Shown here: positions 25,339-35,941 of the stretch, piece after piece
How the letters are laid out: every line of letters begins with the position of its first letter
Numbering within the stretch: position 1 is the stretch's first letter
DNA from: Macropodus opercularis
Lineage: Eukaryota > Chordata > Actinopteri > Anabantiformes > Osphronemidae
DNA: 64,000 nucleotides
Direction: 5' to 3'
Assembly (NCBI GenBank): GCA_030770545.1
Contig: CM061102.1
Location: forward strand, 10,095,501-10,159,500
The notes under the pieces: model-generated
What the model saw: the letters and a program-made list of their open reading frames with translations, nothing else
What the model was told of the DNA's origin: nothing
The model's database searches: none
Translations under genes and position numbers: made by a program

Positions 25339-26823
25339 CTATCTATCAACACTGGTTTCCTGCAGGCGATTATTCATGATGCCCAAGGCCCCCACGCCAC
25401 CAGAGAATCCATTCTGATGGCCGTAGCTCTGTCGCGGGCCCTGATGAGCTGTTTCACTCAGCTGCTTCTGCAGCAGCGCCAGAGACACCTTATTGGACAC
25501 CATGAACTCATTGACAGAGATCATCTCCTCTGACATGCGGCGCCCCACGCACACCCCGTCAGCCGCCGCACCTGCGTCCGTCTCGCTGTCGCACACTGTC
25601 TCCACCGAGCCGTCCGTGTAACGCTGTTTCCCCGTGGAGCAGTGGGAGGACACGGGCTGCACGGTGTTGCGTTTTAAGCGTTTATGCCGGAGGTGTGCAG
25701 GCAGGCGTCTGGGGTTGTGGTTTTTGTTTCGGGTGCAGGGGCAGCAGAGCCTCCAACAGCCACTTGTAGAGCAAGAGCAAAGCTGGTGCTTCCCTGAGCA
25801 GACCAGCTTACCGAGAATCCAGTTAAGAGTTTGCTTGATGACAATAGAAATAACATTGAAAAGTGAGTAGATACAACAAACTCCCATTAAGATGAAAAGG
25901 CAGTTCCCAAGCCGGTAGGCCTCCTGGGAGTCGTATTGCTGTCTCTGACTGCTCACCAGGTCCCCAAAGCCAATGGTGCTAAAGGCCACAAAGCAGAAAT
26001 AGAGGGAGTCCACGTAGCTCCAGTTCTCCATGGAGCTGTACAGAGTAGAGGCACTGCATGCTATCACAATGGAGGCCATTCCTAGGATCAGCATAACGTA
26101 ATAGACTGATGGTTTCCAGCCCTCCAGGCTGTCCTCCTCACCTGACCTCTCCTCCCTGCTCGACACCACGCCAACCCCTGCAAACCTCAGCCGGCGCTCG
26201 TGGCACCAACGCATGATGTAAGCTAACATGGTGATGATCCTCTCCAGGAAGAGGTTAAAGAAGAGGATGGTGGCAGCACAGCCAATCAGACCATAGAAGA
26301 TTAGGAATATTTTCCCAGCTATGGTCGCTGGTGTGGTCATGCCAAAGCCTAGAAATGCACAACACAAGGTTCAGAGGTCATGGGACATACACAGGACTGC
26401 TTTGGACCAACAGGTACAAACATGTGAAGACATCTCAAAAGCCGAATAAAACTAATAGATAATAAATACAAATTTACCAATAGTGGAGACCACAGTCCCT
26501 ACAAAGTAGAAAGCTCCAGAAAAGTCCCAGCGGGGCCTCAGCGTGTCCACTCTGATCCCTGCTCCGTTCGCCTCCTCGTACTGCCTCAGCAGAGTCTGCA
26601 GGGCACCCAGGTTGACCCTGTACCTCTGGGTGAAGTTGTCCAGCTGCTGCTTCCAGAGGCGACGGGCGCGGAGCTCAAAGGGATGTTCCAGGGCTGAGAA
26701 GATAGCTGCACCACACAGTAAGTACAGCAGGATGAGCCCAGCCAGCAGGCAGAAGCGAGCGTTGTCTTCATTCATGGGTGCCCTGGGACAGCAGCAGCTA
26801 CCAGCAGCTCTCCTCTGAGCCAT
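25339..26823 (-). CDS. kcnk12l: Two-pore-domain K+ channel, THIK type (KCNK12/13-like)
   Basis: K2P channels carry background K+ current as dimers in the plasma membrane. Two coding exons, 26478-26823 and 25339-26348, join as ATT G|GC TTT GGC and give 451 residues. The join falls inside the first pore signature TVVSTIGFG, and the second pore reads AFSTIGFGD. M1 (LLAGLILLYLLCGAAIF) is followed by an extracellular cap with an NFTQ glycosylation sequon, then RPRWDF just before pore 1. M2 (GKIFLIFYGLIGC), M3 (VYYVMLILGMASIVIAC) and M4 (CLFILMGVCCIYSLFNVISI) are visible. The C-terminus has NKVSLALLQKQLSETA and ends GALGIMNNRLQETSVDR, closer to KCNK12 than KCNK13. I chose the start at 26823 (MAQRR); an upstream in-frame ATG at 26862 is less likely. 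A 5'UTR intron is suggested by an acceptor after 26964 and a donor before 27143 on this strand. Confidence 0.9.
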
Positions 26824-28375
26824 GAACACAGCAGCAACACAGATACACCACTGCAACGACATACAACGCCTCTGCCAGCGTTACACCTGCACGGGTCTGA
26901 AAAACATCTCACTGAGGGGCGCGCTGATCATTTGTGAGCCAAGTGATGCATCCAGGAGGATCGACTGTAACGAAATACAAATACATACATTAATAACATG
27001 ACAAGTAACATGTCATTTTTTGCTTAGTCTGTTTTCCTTGGTAATACAGAATAAATTGGGCTGATAAGACATGCAACAACAAATGAAATCAATATATTAA
27101 TCAAGAGTAAAGACAATTAAAGAGAATGAAAACTCCTTATACCTGAGCGCCGCTGCTCCGCTTGGCTCTGTTGAATAAATCTGCTGAACAATGACCAGCG
27201 GGAGGAAGCATCTTGAGTTTTCTTCTTCTTTTTTTTTCTAAACTGAGTGGCCGTCTGATGTTTCATCTGTCAAACACTGACATCATCAGTCCCTTGCCCA
27301 ACCCCTCTGGCTTCCAGTGGTGATTGGTGCAGCCATCACTTCACTTTTAAAACACTATCCTTCATCACACATCAGCTGATCCTCTCCTGAATGAGTTTCA
27401 TGTGTCAAATCCTAATTAAATTATACAATCAGCTGAAATGTGCAAATATAAGACTGGCGTGCCTAGAAATTCAGCAAGATAAATAAAAATAGACATAAGA
27501 GAAGATCTGTCTCTTCTGTCACAGACAGAACTGCAGCGTTTGCTCAGTAGCCACAGGATCAGACTGTGGTTGCATTGTGCCGCCTCCATCTCCCCTGACA
27601 GAGCTTTTTTTGTTGATGCAGACTGTGTGGGATGATGTGTTGACTTTCAGTTTCTGTCTGTTCATCCCTTTAATCTTGTCTGGTGCTGCAGGAAAGGGCA
27701 GAAGTTCCTCGTGGCTGCCGTCTGATGGCTGAAGAACAGGAGTGGACAGGTGCAGGAGACAGAGGGCACATCTGCCTTCATGTCATCAGTCAGCCGGTGT
27801 CAGGTGCTGAACCTCAGAGGCCGATTCATACCGGGTAAGGTTCACCACACTGCCTGTCAATCACGTTTACATATTTTAATGATAGTATAATAGCATTGCT
27901 TTCCATGAATCCGCTGATGCATTACATTACAACATGACAGTGATACAAAAGGAGCAATTATACTTGCTTTTCACATTCACTGACACATTTAATGGTATTT
28001 GATAAGAATATGCACTTTAATCGAGAAAAGCTCATATTAACAGTTAATTTGTCAGTCGAGTGTTATTTGATCCGGTGGAAAGTATGAAGGCAGGAATGCA
28101 AAAAGGCCCAACTGAATTATTAACAGGATAAAAAAGTAAACACCATCAACCACCATGACTCAAGTCGATGTTCCATATAGTTTGAGTTATCAAAAAAACA
28201 GTAATGTGACCAAAGAAGCAAACTTTAGTCATATCAGCTCTGGAATAAGACTCAGCAGAACATATGACCATGTGAGTGAAAGAGGTCTGTAAGGTGAAGT
28301 ACTGACTATGTTGATGTTAAGTAGGCATCATTTCTTTGCTAACTGTAGTAAACGTATGTACACTGTGGTCTGTAT
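26824..28375. other. 5' region of the K2P gene and intergenic DNA
   Basis: Bases 26824-26964 look like 5'UTR of the K2P gene. A GC-rich block at 27143-27200 ending in a donor (GTATAAG on the minus strand) looks like its non-coding first exon. A possible unrelated plus-strand exon ends at the donor GTAAGG at 27835. From 27850 to 28375 the DNA is AT rich with nothing recognised. Confidence 0.45.
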
Positions 28376-28650
28376 TTAACCCTCGTGCAGGCTTTGAGGG
28401 GTCAAAACGACCCTGCTGTAAAGTAGGTGGCGCTCAAAGCTGAAAAACACACACAAGGGTTGGATAAAACAGCCTTTGTGGGTGTTACATCCAAGCAATG
28501 AACATGTGTGGGTCTTCTGATGAACAAGTTCATCTAGATAAAGCGTGTTGTGAGTGTCTGTGGCTGTTTTATCCAACCCTTGTGTGGTTTTTGAGCTTAG
28601 AGCGCCCCCTGTTTTCCTTTTGACATCCTCGAAGGCTCCACAAGGGTTAA
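28376..28650. mobile_element. piggyBac-type MITE with TTAA target-site duplications
   Basis: A 275-bp non-coding element bounded by TTAA at 28376-28379 and 28647-28650. The ends begin CCCTCGTGCAG and, inverted, CCCTTGTGGAG, so the terminal inverted repeats are imperfect and start with CCC as piggyBac-group repeats do. A near-perfect inner inverted repeat pairs 28452-28474 (CACAAGGGTTGGATAAAACA start) with 28562-28584, so the single strand can fold into a long hairpin. It carries no transposase, so it would depend on an autonomous relative. Family assignment rests on the TTAA duplication and the termini only. Confidence 0.8.
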
Positions 28651-28871
28651 ACAAAGCGTATGATTAATGATTGGAAATATAACAGTCCACATGTTTACCT
28701 CTTGACTATATTTTAGCACCATTGTGTTGGCTCAGAGACAAATTTAAATCCACCATAATTGTGTGTCCATATCCGAATTCAAATGATCAGAAGCCAAACC
28801 ATGTGAAATGATTGACTTGAGTGGTGGAGGAATGTTTGACAGGTGTGGTAGACAGGTTTATAGACTGGCAA

Positions 28872-30228
28872 TCAGGACAGTGACAGCATGCTGGCTAGTA
28901 TATCAATGAGGTTGTCCAGACCCCACAGGTAGCCATCTTCTCGATTGCCCTCTACCCAGGGACTGCGGTGGTCCAAGGTGAGGGGTGGTGGTAAGGCCAC
29001 CGTCTTTCCAAAGTCAATCATCCAGACTCCTGCTCTGCCTGTCCAGTCGTGCAAAAACAGCAAGGAACTTCCCACAACCTGCAGGAATACAACGGTCAAG
29101 TGTGCTACAGCAGATATCATGTGTTTTAAAACACACCTACATAAACCTGTAATACACGGTTCAACAAAGCTACCACACTAACCTCGTGTGTTCTGAAAAA
29201 GTCTGATGTCTCCAAGACGTTCCGCAGCTGTTTCAAGTGCCTCAGATATTCCAACTGATGGCAAAGACACAAGGTTTGCAAGGGTGGAAAGAAAACCGGA
29301 TCCACCAGTGAATGAAAGTAAGCAACAGTCACACTCACCACTACGTGTGTATTGGACCCAACAAAGTTCTGAAGTGCCTCTGTCACTTGCTCTTTGGTTC
29401 TGGTCCGTTTAAAATTTCTGTTACAGTCTTCATTTGCCTTCTACACAGGAAACACACAACAATAGATCACGTCATTTGAGAATACTAGCAGGAATAAACC
29501 CTGCAAGGTTTATTTAAATAAATTACCTGCCATGACCAGTATTAGGCCAGAAATGGAGCTTACCTTGAATCCCTCGATACGGAAACCCAGAGTTGTTGTG
29601 GAGCTCAGCGTCTCCCTCCACTGCATGTACCTGGTTTTCAGCACAGCCTGCTGGGCTCGCTCTTGGTCAGTTGGGGCATCTGGGTCCACAGCCACCATCT
29701 TCTCATACATGTCATTGCGAGGCTGCGGTCGTTCTCGGGACATCAGCAGCTCTTCCTCAAGGTATGTGCTGTGAAAAAGAACATTAAAAACAAAATCCTA
29801 CATGTTTAAACAGCAGTTGAGCAGTTTATGTTTCCTCTAGCTTGAAATAAGCTGGACCATTAAAACATACCGGGTGCCCATCTTGCAGTCCATGATTGCG
29901 GGTGAGTTGAAATGGGTCAGTAAGTTATCTATCACGTTGTAATCCTGATTGTCCCGCTGCACCACACCATGATAGGCAGGAACAAATGGCCTTAGAGAGT
30001 CGTCCATAAGACTCAGATAGCACTGTTGCTCCCCCTTACAAAACCTCTTCAGCAGAGTACCATAATCCCCAACATGAAAGCTCCCTGCGCAGACAGGTAA
30101 TGAAAAGAAGGCTCAGCAGAATGCATAGTGTGACAAACACCAGTTCCAATAGCAGAAATAAAGCTGCAGATAAACAAACCTGCATGTCCAACCACTTGCA
30201 GCCATTCCTGGGGCTTCTTAGGAGTCAT
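28872..30228 (-). CDS. itpkc: Inositol-trisphosphate 3-kinase catalytic domain (ITPKC-like), 5' end unresolved
   Basis: The enzyme phosphorylates Ins(1,4,5)P3 to Ins(1,3,4,5)P4 in Ca2+ signalling. Exons from the 5' side: an exon ending at 30180 (its 5' edge unknown; shown from the ATG at 30228), 29871-30084, 29564-29768, 29339-29440, 29183-29254 and 28872-29078. Phases agree. Family landmarks are in order: EWLQVVGHAGSF, LRPFVPAYHG, AIMDCKMGTRTYLEEEL, PRNDMYEKMVAVDP, YMQWRETLSSTTTLGFRIEG, HEVVGSSLLFLHD, WMIDFGKTVALP and EGNREDGYLWGLDN. The DCKMG substrate/ATP region and the DFGKT metal motif are intact, so the kinase core looks functional. RERPQPR, MVAVDP and the C-terminus resemble ITPKC more than A or B. 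The calmodulin-binding segment and the long disordered N-terminus of the mammalian protein were not found in the 2.4 kb upstream. Confidence 0.82.
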
Positions 30229-31010
30229 GAGAGCGAGAGTGTGTCCCCAAACCTTTTCTGTCTTCCATGCAAACTACTGAATAACAGCACCTCAGTCAGA
30301 CATTGTTCAGCAATGGTCCAGGTCACCCTGTCGTGTGGTCCAACATTATTTTCCCCGTCTTTACAGACTTTAGACTCGTCACTTGACTTATCAGTAACTT
30401 CTCCGTAGTAACAGTCGTTCACCAAGACTAAGGGAAGACACGCAGGCGACAGAATCAGCTCTGATGTTATGCAACAGCTTATCAAACATTTACAGGAAGT
30501 ACTGCTATTAATCTCTAAACCAAACGATCACGTGGGAGGATGAACACACAGATGTTAAGAATTATCACGGTGGTAGTTGGTTCCCAGTGATGTTGAAAAT
30601 ACGTGCTGTGCTGACACAACTCTGTAAAGTAATGTGTTGTTTGGAGAAATTCAATCTATTTACTGTCACTTTAGAGTAAAAACTCTTAGAAATAAGAATT
30701 TAACTGTAGCTTCACAACATGTACACATGCCACTATCAGAAAACTTCAGTCCTTTGTTCTGATGGATGATTGGATTTGCTAATGCACATTCATCACTTTA
30801 AAATGCTAATTGGTGCTTGACAACAAGGACATTTCTAATATAAGTGATCCCAGACTGTTAAACCAGGTAAGTGCTTCAAGAGTCGCTTGTTGTTGTCTGG
30901 CTGTTAGATCAACATAAAATAAATTGATTTGATAAAAGATTTTACTGTAAAAAAAAACCTGACTATTTGTACTGCAAGCAGAATGTAATATGACATAACA
31001 CAGCATTGTG

Positions 31011-31049
31011 ATTATACATGGGACAAATATTATTTGTCCCATGTATAAT
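31011..31049. repeat. Perfect 18-bp inverted repeat with 3-nt loop
   Basis: Arm 31011-31028 (ATTATACATGGGACAAAT) is the exact reverse complement of 31032-31049, with only ATT between them. This is a strong DNA cruciform or RNA hairpin candidate. No gene or recognised element explains it. Confidence 0.9.
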
Positions 31050-31249
31050 TAACATACAGGATGATGACAGCGAGTAAAGTTCTAGTTAAACCCAACGACT
31101 ACCTGCTTTAACTTAAATGGAAATGATTCCGTTTCTTGTGAGGACTAAGCAGAACAATGGCCAAACTATTTATCCTAAGTACTGTATAAATATGATCTAG
31201 ATCAAAAGCTGTGGAAAATCATGTTAGACAATATCATGGAGCACACGTG

Positions 31250-31317
31250 ATTAAACAAGTAGCAGATTCATAATTAATGTTTAATTAAACAAGTAGCAGA
31301 TTCATAATTGGTGTTTG
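31250..31317. repeat. 34-bp tandem duplication
   Basis: Units 31250-31283 and 31284-31317 match at 31 of 34 positions, beginning ATTAAACAAGTAGCAGATTC. The differences are three A/G changes near the 3' end of the unit. This looks like a recent local duplication. Confidence 0.9.
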
Positions 31318-31365
31318 ATTGGAGTATAGTGGCATCTAATCGATAACAGCGGTGCCTGTTTATTG

Positions 31366-31379
31366 CCTGTAGGGGGCAG
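31366..31379 (+). promoter_or_regulatory. CTCF-like motif upstream of ccdc61
   Basis: CCTGTAGGGGGCAG matches the known CTCF core CCASYAGRKGGCRS at 13 of 14 positions. It sits just upstream of the presumed ccdc61 first exon, between two divergent genes. Binding is inferred from the motif only. Confidence 0.4.
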
Positions 31380-31396
31380 TGTTACGTCTAAGAGAA

Positions 31397-31657
31397 GTGC
31401 GCCCTCCGCCTGATGGTCCAGAGAGAAAGAGCTGGCGGGGACCGAGACACAAGCGAAGAAGAATTTAACGGTTCCCGGTTATTGAACCGCTTCGGTCTGC
31501 GCGGTGCCGGTGGCTCGCAGCTCGTTTTGGGCCGGAGCCAGAGTGTCAAGCGGCCGGTCGTGTCGTTTATTTCACCCAGCTAGTAACCGCTGTGTTGTTA
31601 AAACAAGCAGCTATGTGTTGACAAAAGCCACATCAGCCATCACTGCTGCAACCAAAG
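31397..31657 (+). promoter_or_regulatory. ccdc61: Presumed promoter and non-coding first exon of ccdc61
   Basis: GC content and CpG density rise sharply from about 31390. The stretch lacks a useful start codon and ends in a donor-like AAAG|GTAACG at 31658. The next plus-strand acceptor (AG at 32623-32624) lies 10 bases before the ccdc61 ATG. I infer a 5'UTR exon; its 5' limit is not visible. Confidence 0.5.
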
Positions 31658-32634
31658 GTAACGTTGGTGCGTTGTTCAGCGTCAGACTAATAATAGATCA
31701 TAGGCGACCAGTTCGGTTTGCTGCATGTGACCCACGGTGACTAAACCGACGCCACAGTTCGTGCTAGCTAACTGCGGCTAACGTGGCCGGAGGAGACGGC
31801 AACTCTCGCTCACAGACGTAGACTCGTGTTTAGCTAACGTAGCGTAAGGGAAACCGGCCTGATCCAACTCCAGAGCCAGCTCCGATTCCTAACACTCGCC
31901 GACCAGCAACACACGCTGTAACCGCGCTCTCTGTGGTGTCTGTGTGCGTGTAACAGTGCAGAGGACGGCACAGACTGTTTCACTCACTGGGAGAAAGTGG
32001 AGTCAAGCGCGGATTCTAACATGGTTGGAACCTGTCTAGCGACAGACAAACGTTTAGGTAACGTCAATAACTTACCCCCTAAACCACGAGTTGCGGAAGC
32101 ATGGACATATAAATCACCCGTAAAGCACAAACTTTTGGGATAAAACGGTGACACCTTTTGAAAGGGGCTGGTCGGCTCACTACTGCCCCTGGCGGCGTGT
32201 TTTCAGGAGGTCGGGCTGGAATAATATGAAACCGCTAAAAATCACGAGAAATCACAAGATCACACAATAATCTTCTTAATTTTCTTATTTGAAACCCTTT
32301 CATGCGCCACAGGTTTGTTCTATAACTGTGCTGCTGTTCTACTATTTTCCAGTATATTAATCATATTAATGTATTATGCTAATATATGTGGTTCATTGCA
32401 AGGTGACCTTGAGTGTGAGTGACACCTATAAATTATAATATATACAATAATGAATACAGTGTATTAAACAATACACTACTAATTATAATCACGTTTTAGC
32501 TTTAAGACATGACCATACAGAAGGTTGTGAAATGTTCACTATCACCCCTGTGTTTTTAATAGCAGATGAGTTAATCAATTCCAAATGTTTGTAATACATT
32601 GGTGTTATTATTTCTTCTGCCCAGATCTAGAGCA
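31658..32634 (+). other. 5'UTR intron of ccdc61
   Basis: A CpG-rich start (to about 32230) grades into AT-rich DNA, with no coding similarity. The intron would end at the TTCTTCTGCCCAG acceptor just before 32625; the next ten bases are 5'UTR. Confidence 0.45.
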
Positions 32635-35600
32635 ATGGAGGAAGGCTCTGAGGTGATGGAGGATATTGTATTTCGAGGTGTGGAGTTCACTGTAAAAATA
32701 GAGGTGGACAAGGGTTTGCTGATAGTCGAAATTTCAGATTCAGTGACAGCAGATCAGTGGAGGAGTGAATTTAATCCTGCATGTAAGTAGGATACGTTTA
32801 TCATAAATTGAATGTCATGGTGTAGTGGTTGGCCCTCAGCAAGAAGGTCCTGGGTTTGGTTCCAGGGTCACCCATGTCTCTCTTCTGTGTGGGTGGAGTT
32901 TGCATGTTCTCCCCCAGTCTGCGTGGGTTTTCTCTGGGTGCTCTGGTTTCCGTCCACAATCCAAAGACATGCAATTCAGCTGACTGGGAAGCCTAAATTG
33001 TCCACAGAAGTGAGTGCAAGAGTGAGTGGTTGTCTGTTTCTATACATGTGTGGAGCCCTGTGATGGACTGGTGACCTGTCCAGGGTCCCAGCATGCCCAG
33101 GACCCTTGAGAGGAATAAGCAGCTAAGATAGTGAGTGAGTGTCATCACACACACAATTGTGCCATTTATTTATGTATTTATTTTCTCCCTCAGACATTGA
33201 GGACCTCACTCGCAAAACTGGCAACTTCAAGCAGTTTCCCATTTTCTGCAGCATGCTGGAATCAGCTGTTAGACAGGTATGTCTTTATTTTCACTCAGAT
33301 AGTTGTGAAAAAGAAGATACTGTAGCTGAAGTGCACACTAAGTAAATAGAAAGATGGGAGCAGGCACAAAAGGCCAGAGGCTGTGTGAGCTAACACGCGA
33401 CTCATTCACTGGAGTTCAGCATTTCCACTTGAGCGAAAAGTGTAGTTATCTCGAGCTGTATTAATCCCACTCTCCTATTCATTAATATACGAAAACAGCA
33501 GCTATGTCAAGGGTCAGGCAGCTATATAAAAACAAGAGGGCTCCATATACAGTAAAGTGTTCATGAAGCATTTTTTTCTGATATTGTATAGTTAATTTGA
33601 ATCTTTTGCAGACGAGTGATTCTGTTACACTTGACCTCCTGACCTATGCTGACCTAGAGTTGCTACGTAACAGAAAAGCAGGAGTGGTCAGTCGTCCTCG
33701 GGGCCATCAGCAGCCATCTGCTCTCACTGCCAAAAGATATCTAATCCTCATATACACTGTGGAGTTTGACAGGTTCGTGTTTCTCTGTGACAAATGTATG
33801 TATTCACACCAAGTCTTCATTCAAAAACAGATTTAGTTTGTGAGTTTCCTTTCATTTGTGTTTGCAGGATACACTATCCTTTACCGTTGCCTTATGTGGG
33901 TAAACCGGACCCAGCTGCCCTGCAGAAGGAAGTCAGGGCTCTGAGGGCTGAGCTTAGTGCACTCACCTCTCATGGAGTTAACAAATCTACAGAACTGGAA
34001 GTGCAAAGGCTACGCACAGAGTTGGTAGCATTTAGCCTTTGCCTTTCTTTTTGGCCAGTAAAAGAAATACAGAACCTGTTTTTTTATGTGTATTGTTTTT
34101 GTTTTTTTTCCAAGGCTTGCTCTGGTGAGGGAAGAGAAGGAGGCAATGGCCAAAGTTCTAGAGCAAGTGCATGTCAGTGCAAGCAGTTCCACACCAGGAC
34201 GAGAGGACTGGAGGGTTAGAGATGTGGTGAGGACCCTGGAGGAGCAGCTTGTCAAGGAGAGGGTGAAAAGTCAACGCTCGGCAAGCAAGAGAAGCCAGGA
34301 GCAGCGACTCCTAATTGAGCAGGTGGGCCTTTCCTGCTTGCTGGAGTAGTCGGCTGAAAAATATTCATGTTGCTTTCATTATTTACCAGTGTATTTTAAC
34401 TTCTTTTTTCCTGTCCTGACTAGTTGGAGGAGCTGAGAGCATCAGAGTGTGCTCTTCGCGTTCGTGTCAAGAGTCTCACCAGTGAACTGGCGTTACTACG
34501 GAGAGGGTTAGACAATTTCTATTAATGGAATTACAGTCTTGAATCATATTTGTCATGTGAATCTCATTTATCTATTCAGCAACAGCCCCTTTCTGTGTGT
34601 CTGCAGCAGAGTGACCCCTGTGTCCAGTCACATCAGCTCTCGAGTCGATGGTGAAATTTTCCGCTCTCTCTCCCGTGAGAGGAGGTCAGGCTGTGGGACA
34701 ATCAGAGCACGCTCAGGATCTAGGGAACGGATAGAGAACAGAGGTCAAAGGTCAGAAGAAAGGGGAAGAAGAGCAGACTCTTCAGGCCCCCGTGCTCGCA
34801 TAGCCAGGTCGTCACCTTCCCCCACTGGTACATGCTTTTTTGTTCACTAAATGTGTAACACAATGATTGTGTAGAGAGAAATTCCCAGTATCACACAGAT
34901 AAAACACAGTTAAAAAGGAAAGCTCTGTTATTTTACAGGGTCCCGGGTCCAGCGCTTTGACCCAACTGCCTACATCCAGGACAGACAACGCAGACAGAAA
35001 GAGGCAGAACTCAAGAAGTTGGTTTATGTTAATTTACTTTTCACATTTTTGATGGTGTGTTGGTGTTTAATGCTGTACTTGCCTGGGCCAGCAGTACTAA
35101 CTGCTGTTTTCTATGGGTCAGACTGAGGAAGGTGCGGCGGGACATGTTGACATCACCTATTCTCCTTGAGAGGGGGCGCTCACGTTCCAGAGAAGCCTAT
35201 CCTCAGTTGACCCGGTCTGGCAGTAGAGGCAGGAGTTTATCTGTGGAACGGAGAGGCAGCAGGAACTCCTCTGAAAGCTCATTAGTGGATGCAGATGAAA
35301 TGGCCAAAACTCTGTTCAGGTGAAGGGACTGTCTCACAGGTTTAAAAAAAAAATTTTACATTGTTATTATTCTTATTCAAGATCAGATATTTTTTTTTTA
35401 TAGGGGAAGAAAACAGACTTACAATGGACCTAGTATGGTGAGTGACATGATAATTAATGTTTCTTTATTGCTCGTGTATTTGTATATTTAAAGAAGATCT
35501 GTTATTCTAGATTTTTCACTTTCAAGGAATCACATGAAAAGGTTTGTGACTCAAACTGAATTTAAAGGAGTGAATAATGCATTTCTTGGACTATTTTAAG

Positions 35601-35941
35601 CTGTGACTTTGTGATTACAGTGTTTTATGATTCCTACAGCATATTGTCCATTTTGATGTGATCTATTCTTGTTTTTAGCCAAGAGGTGGCCTTTTAACAA
35701 GGAAGCAATTGTGCAGTACACCAGCACAAAGAATTAAAGACAAAGGTAAGTTATGAAGGGTTTTTTCACTTTTGTTGTACTAACATGACAACAAAATATT
35801 TAACAGCTACACAAAATCTAATCACCATTTCTATGTCTGTCTTCAGAGAGCTCCATAGATACAGGTGCTGAGCTGTCAGAGATTGATGCCAGGCTGCAGG
35901 CACTTCAGGAATACATGAGGGATCTGGATACAGGACACTAA
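32635..35941 (+). CDS. ccdc61: Coiled-coil domain-containing protein 61 (centriole/basal-body protein)
   Basis: CCDC61 (VFL3 homologue) acts at centriolar satellites and basal bodies; its N-terminal XRCC4/SAS-6-type head and coiled coil let it dimerise. Twelve coding exons: 32635-32782, 33194-33276, 33612-33772, 33868-34020, 34115-34322, 34424-34506, 34607-34827, 34939-35017, 35122-35319, 35404-35437, 35679-35745 and 35847-35941. They total 509 residues in consistent phase. The head domain has VFRGVEFTV, TADQWRSEF, IEDLTRKTGNFKQFPIFC, SVTLDLLTYADLE and RYLILIYTVEFDRIHYPLP, then an α-helical coiled coil (about residues 150-285) containing SLTSELALLRRGR. The middle is a Ser/Arg-rich disordered stretch with SPSPTGSRVQRFDPTAY, and the end is the conserved EIDARLQALQEYM. 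Length is close to the human protein. Its human counterpart also lies on 19q13.32, with rtn2 and ppm1n. Confidence 0.93.
32812..33144 (+). mobile_element. tRNA-derived SINE of the V-SINE superfamily
   Basis: The 5' part has a box A-like TGGTGTAGTGG and a box B-like GGTTTGGTTCC, as in a tRNA-type pol III promoter. Next comes the central domain typical of fish V-SINEs such as zebrafish DANA (GGAGTTTGCATGTTCTCCCC, GTGCTCTGGTTTCCGTCCAC, AATCCAAAGACATGCA). The copy ends in a GTGAGTGAGTG tail, and a short TGTCAT flanks both ends. Mutations in box B suggest an old, inactive copy. It lies in the first coding intron of ccdc61. Confidence 0.85.

Larger units (their letters stand above)
30229..31396. 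other. Region upstream of the itpkc-like kinase exons
   Basis: The missing first exon of the kinase should lie here or further right, but no long minus-strand ORF is present. An 86-codon ORF at 30225-30485 (-) is in a different frame and has no kinase-family similarity I can see. The region includes an 18-bp perfect hairpin at 31011-31049, a 34-bp direct duplication at 31250-31317, and a CTCF-like site at 31366-31379. Confidence 0.45.

Noticed and set aside
26824..26862. Upstream ATG of the K2P channel (26862)
   Set aside because: It adds 13 residues with no THIK similarity; MAQRR at 26823 is the more family-like start.
28376..28654. A 92-codon minus-strand ORF
   Set aside because: It coincides exactly with the TTAA-flanked MITE and has no protein similarity I recognise; it arises from the inverted repeat.
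30225..30485. An 86-codon minus-strand ORF as the missing itpkc N-terminus
   Set aside because: It is in a different frame from the kinase exon, it lacks the expected Trp-rich calmodulin-binding segment, and no good donor joins it to the next exon.
32812..32880. A tRNA gene
   Set aside because: Box A/B-like sequences exist but no cloverleaf follows; this is the tRNA-derived head of a V-SINE.
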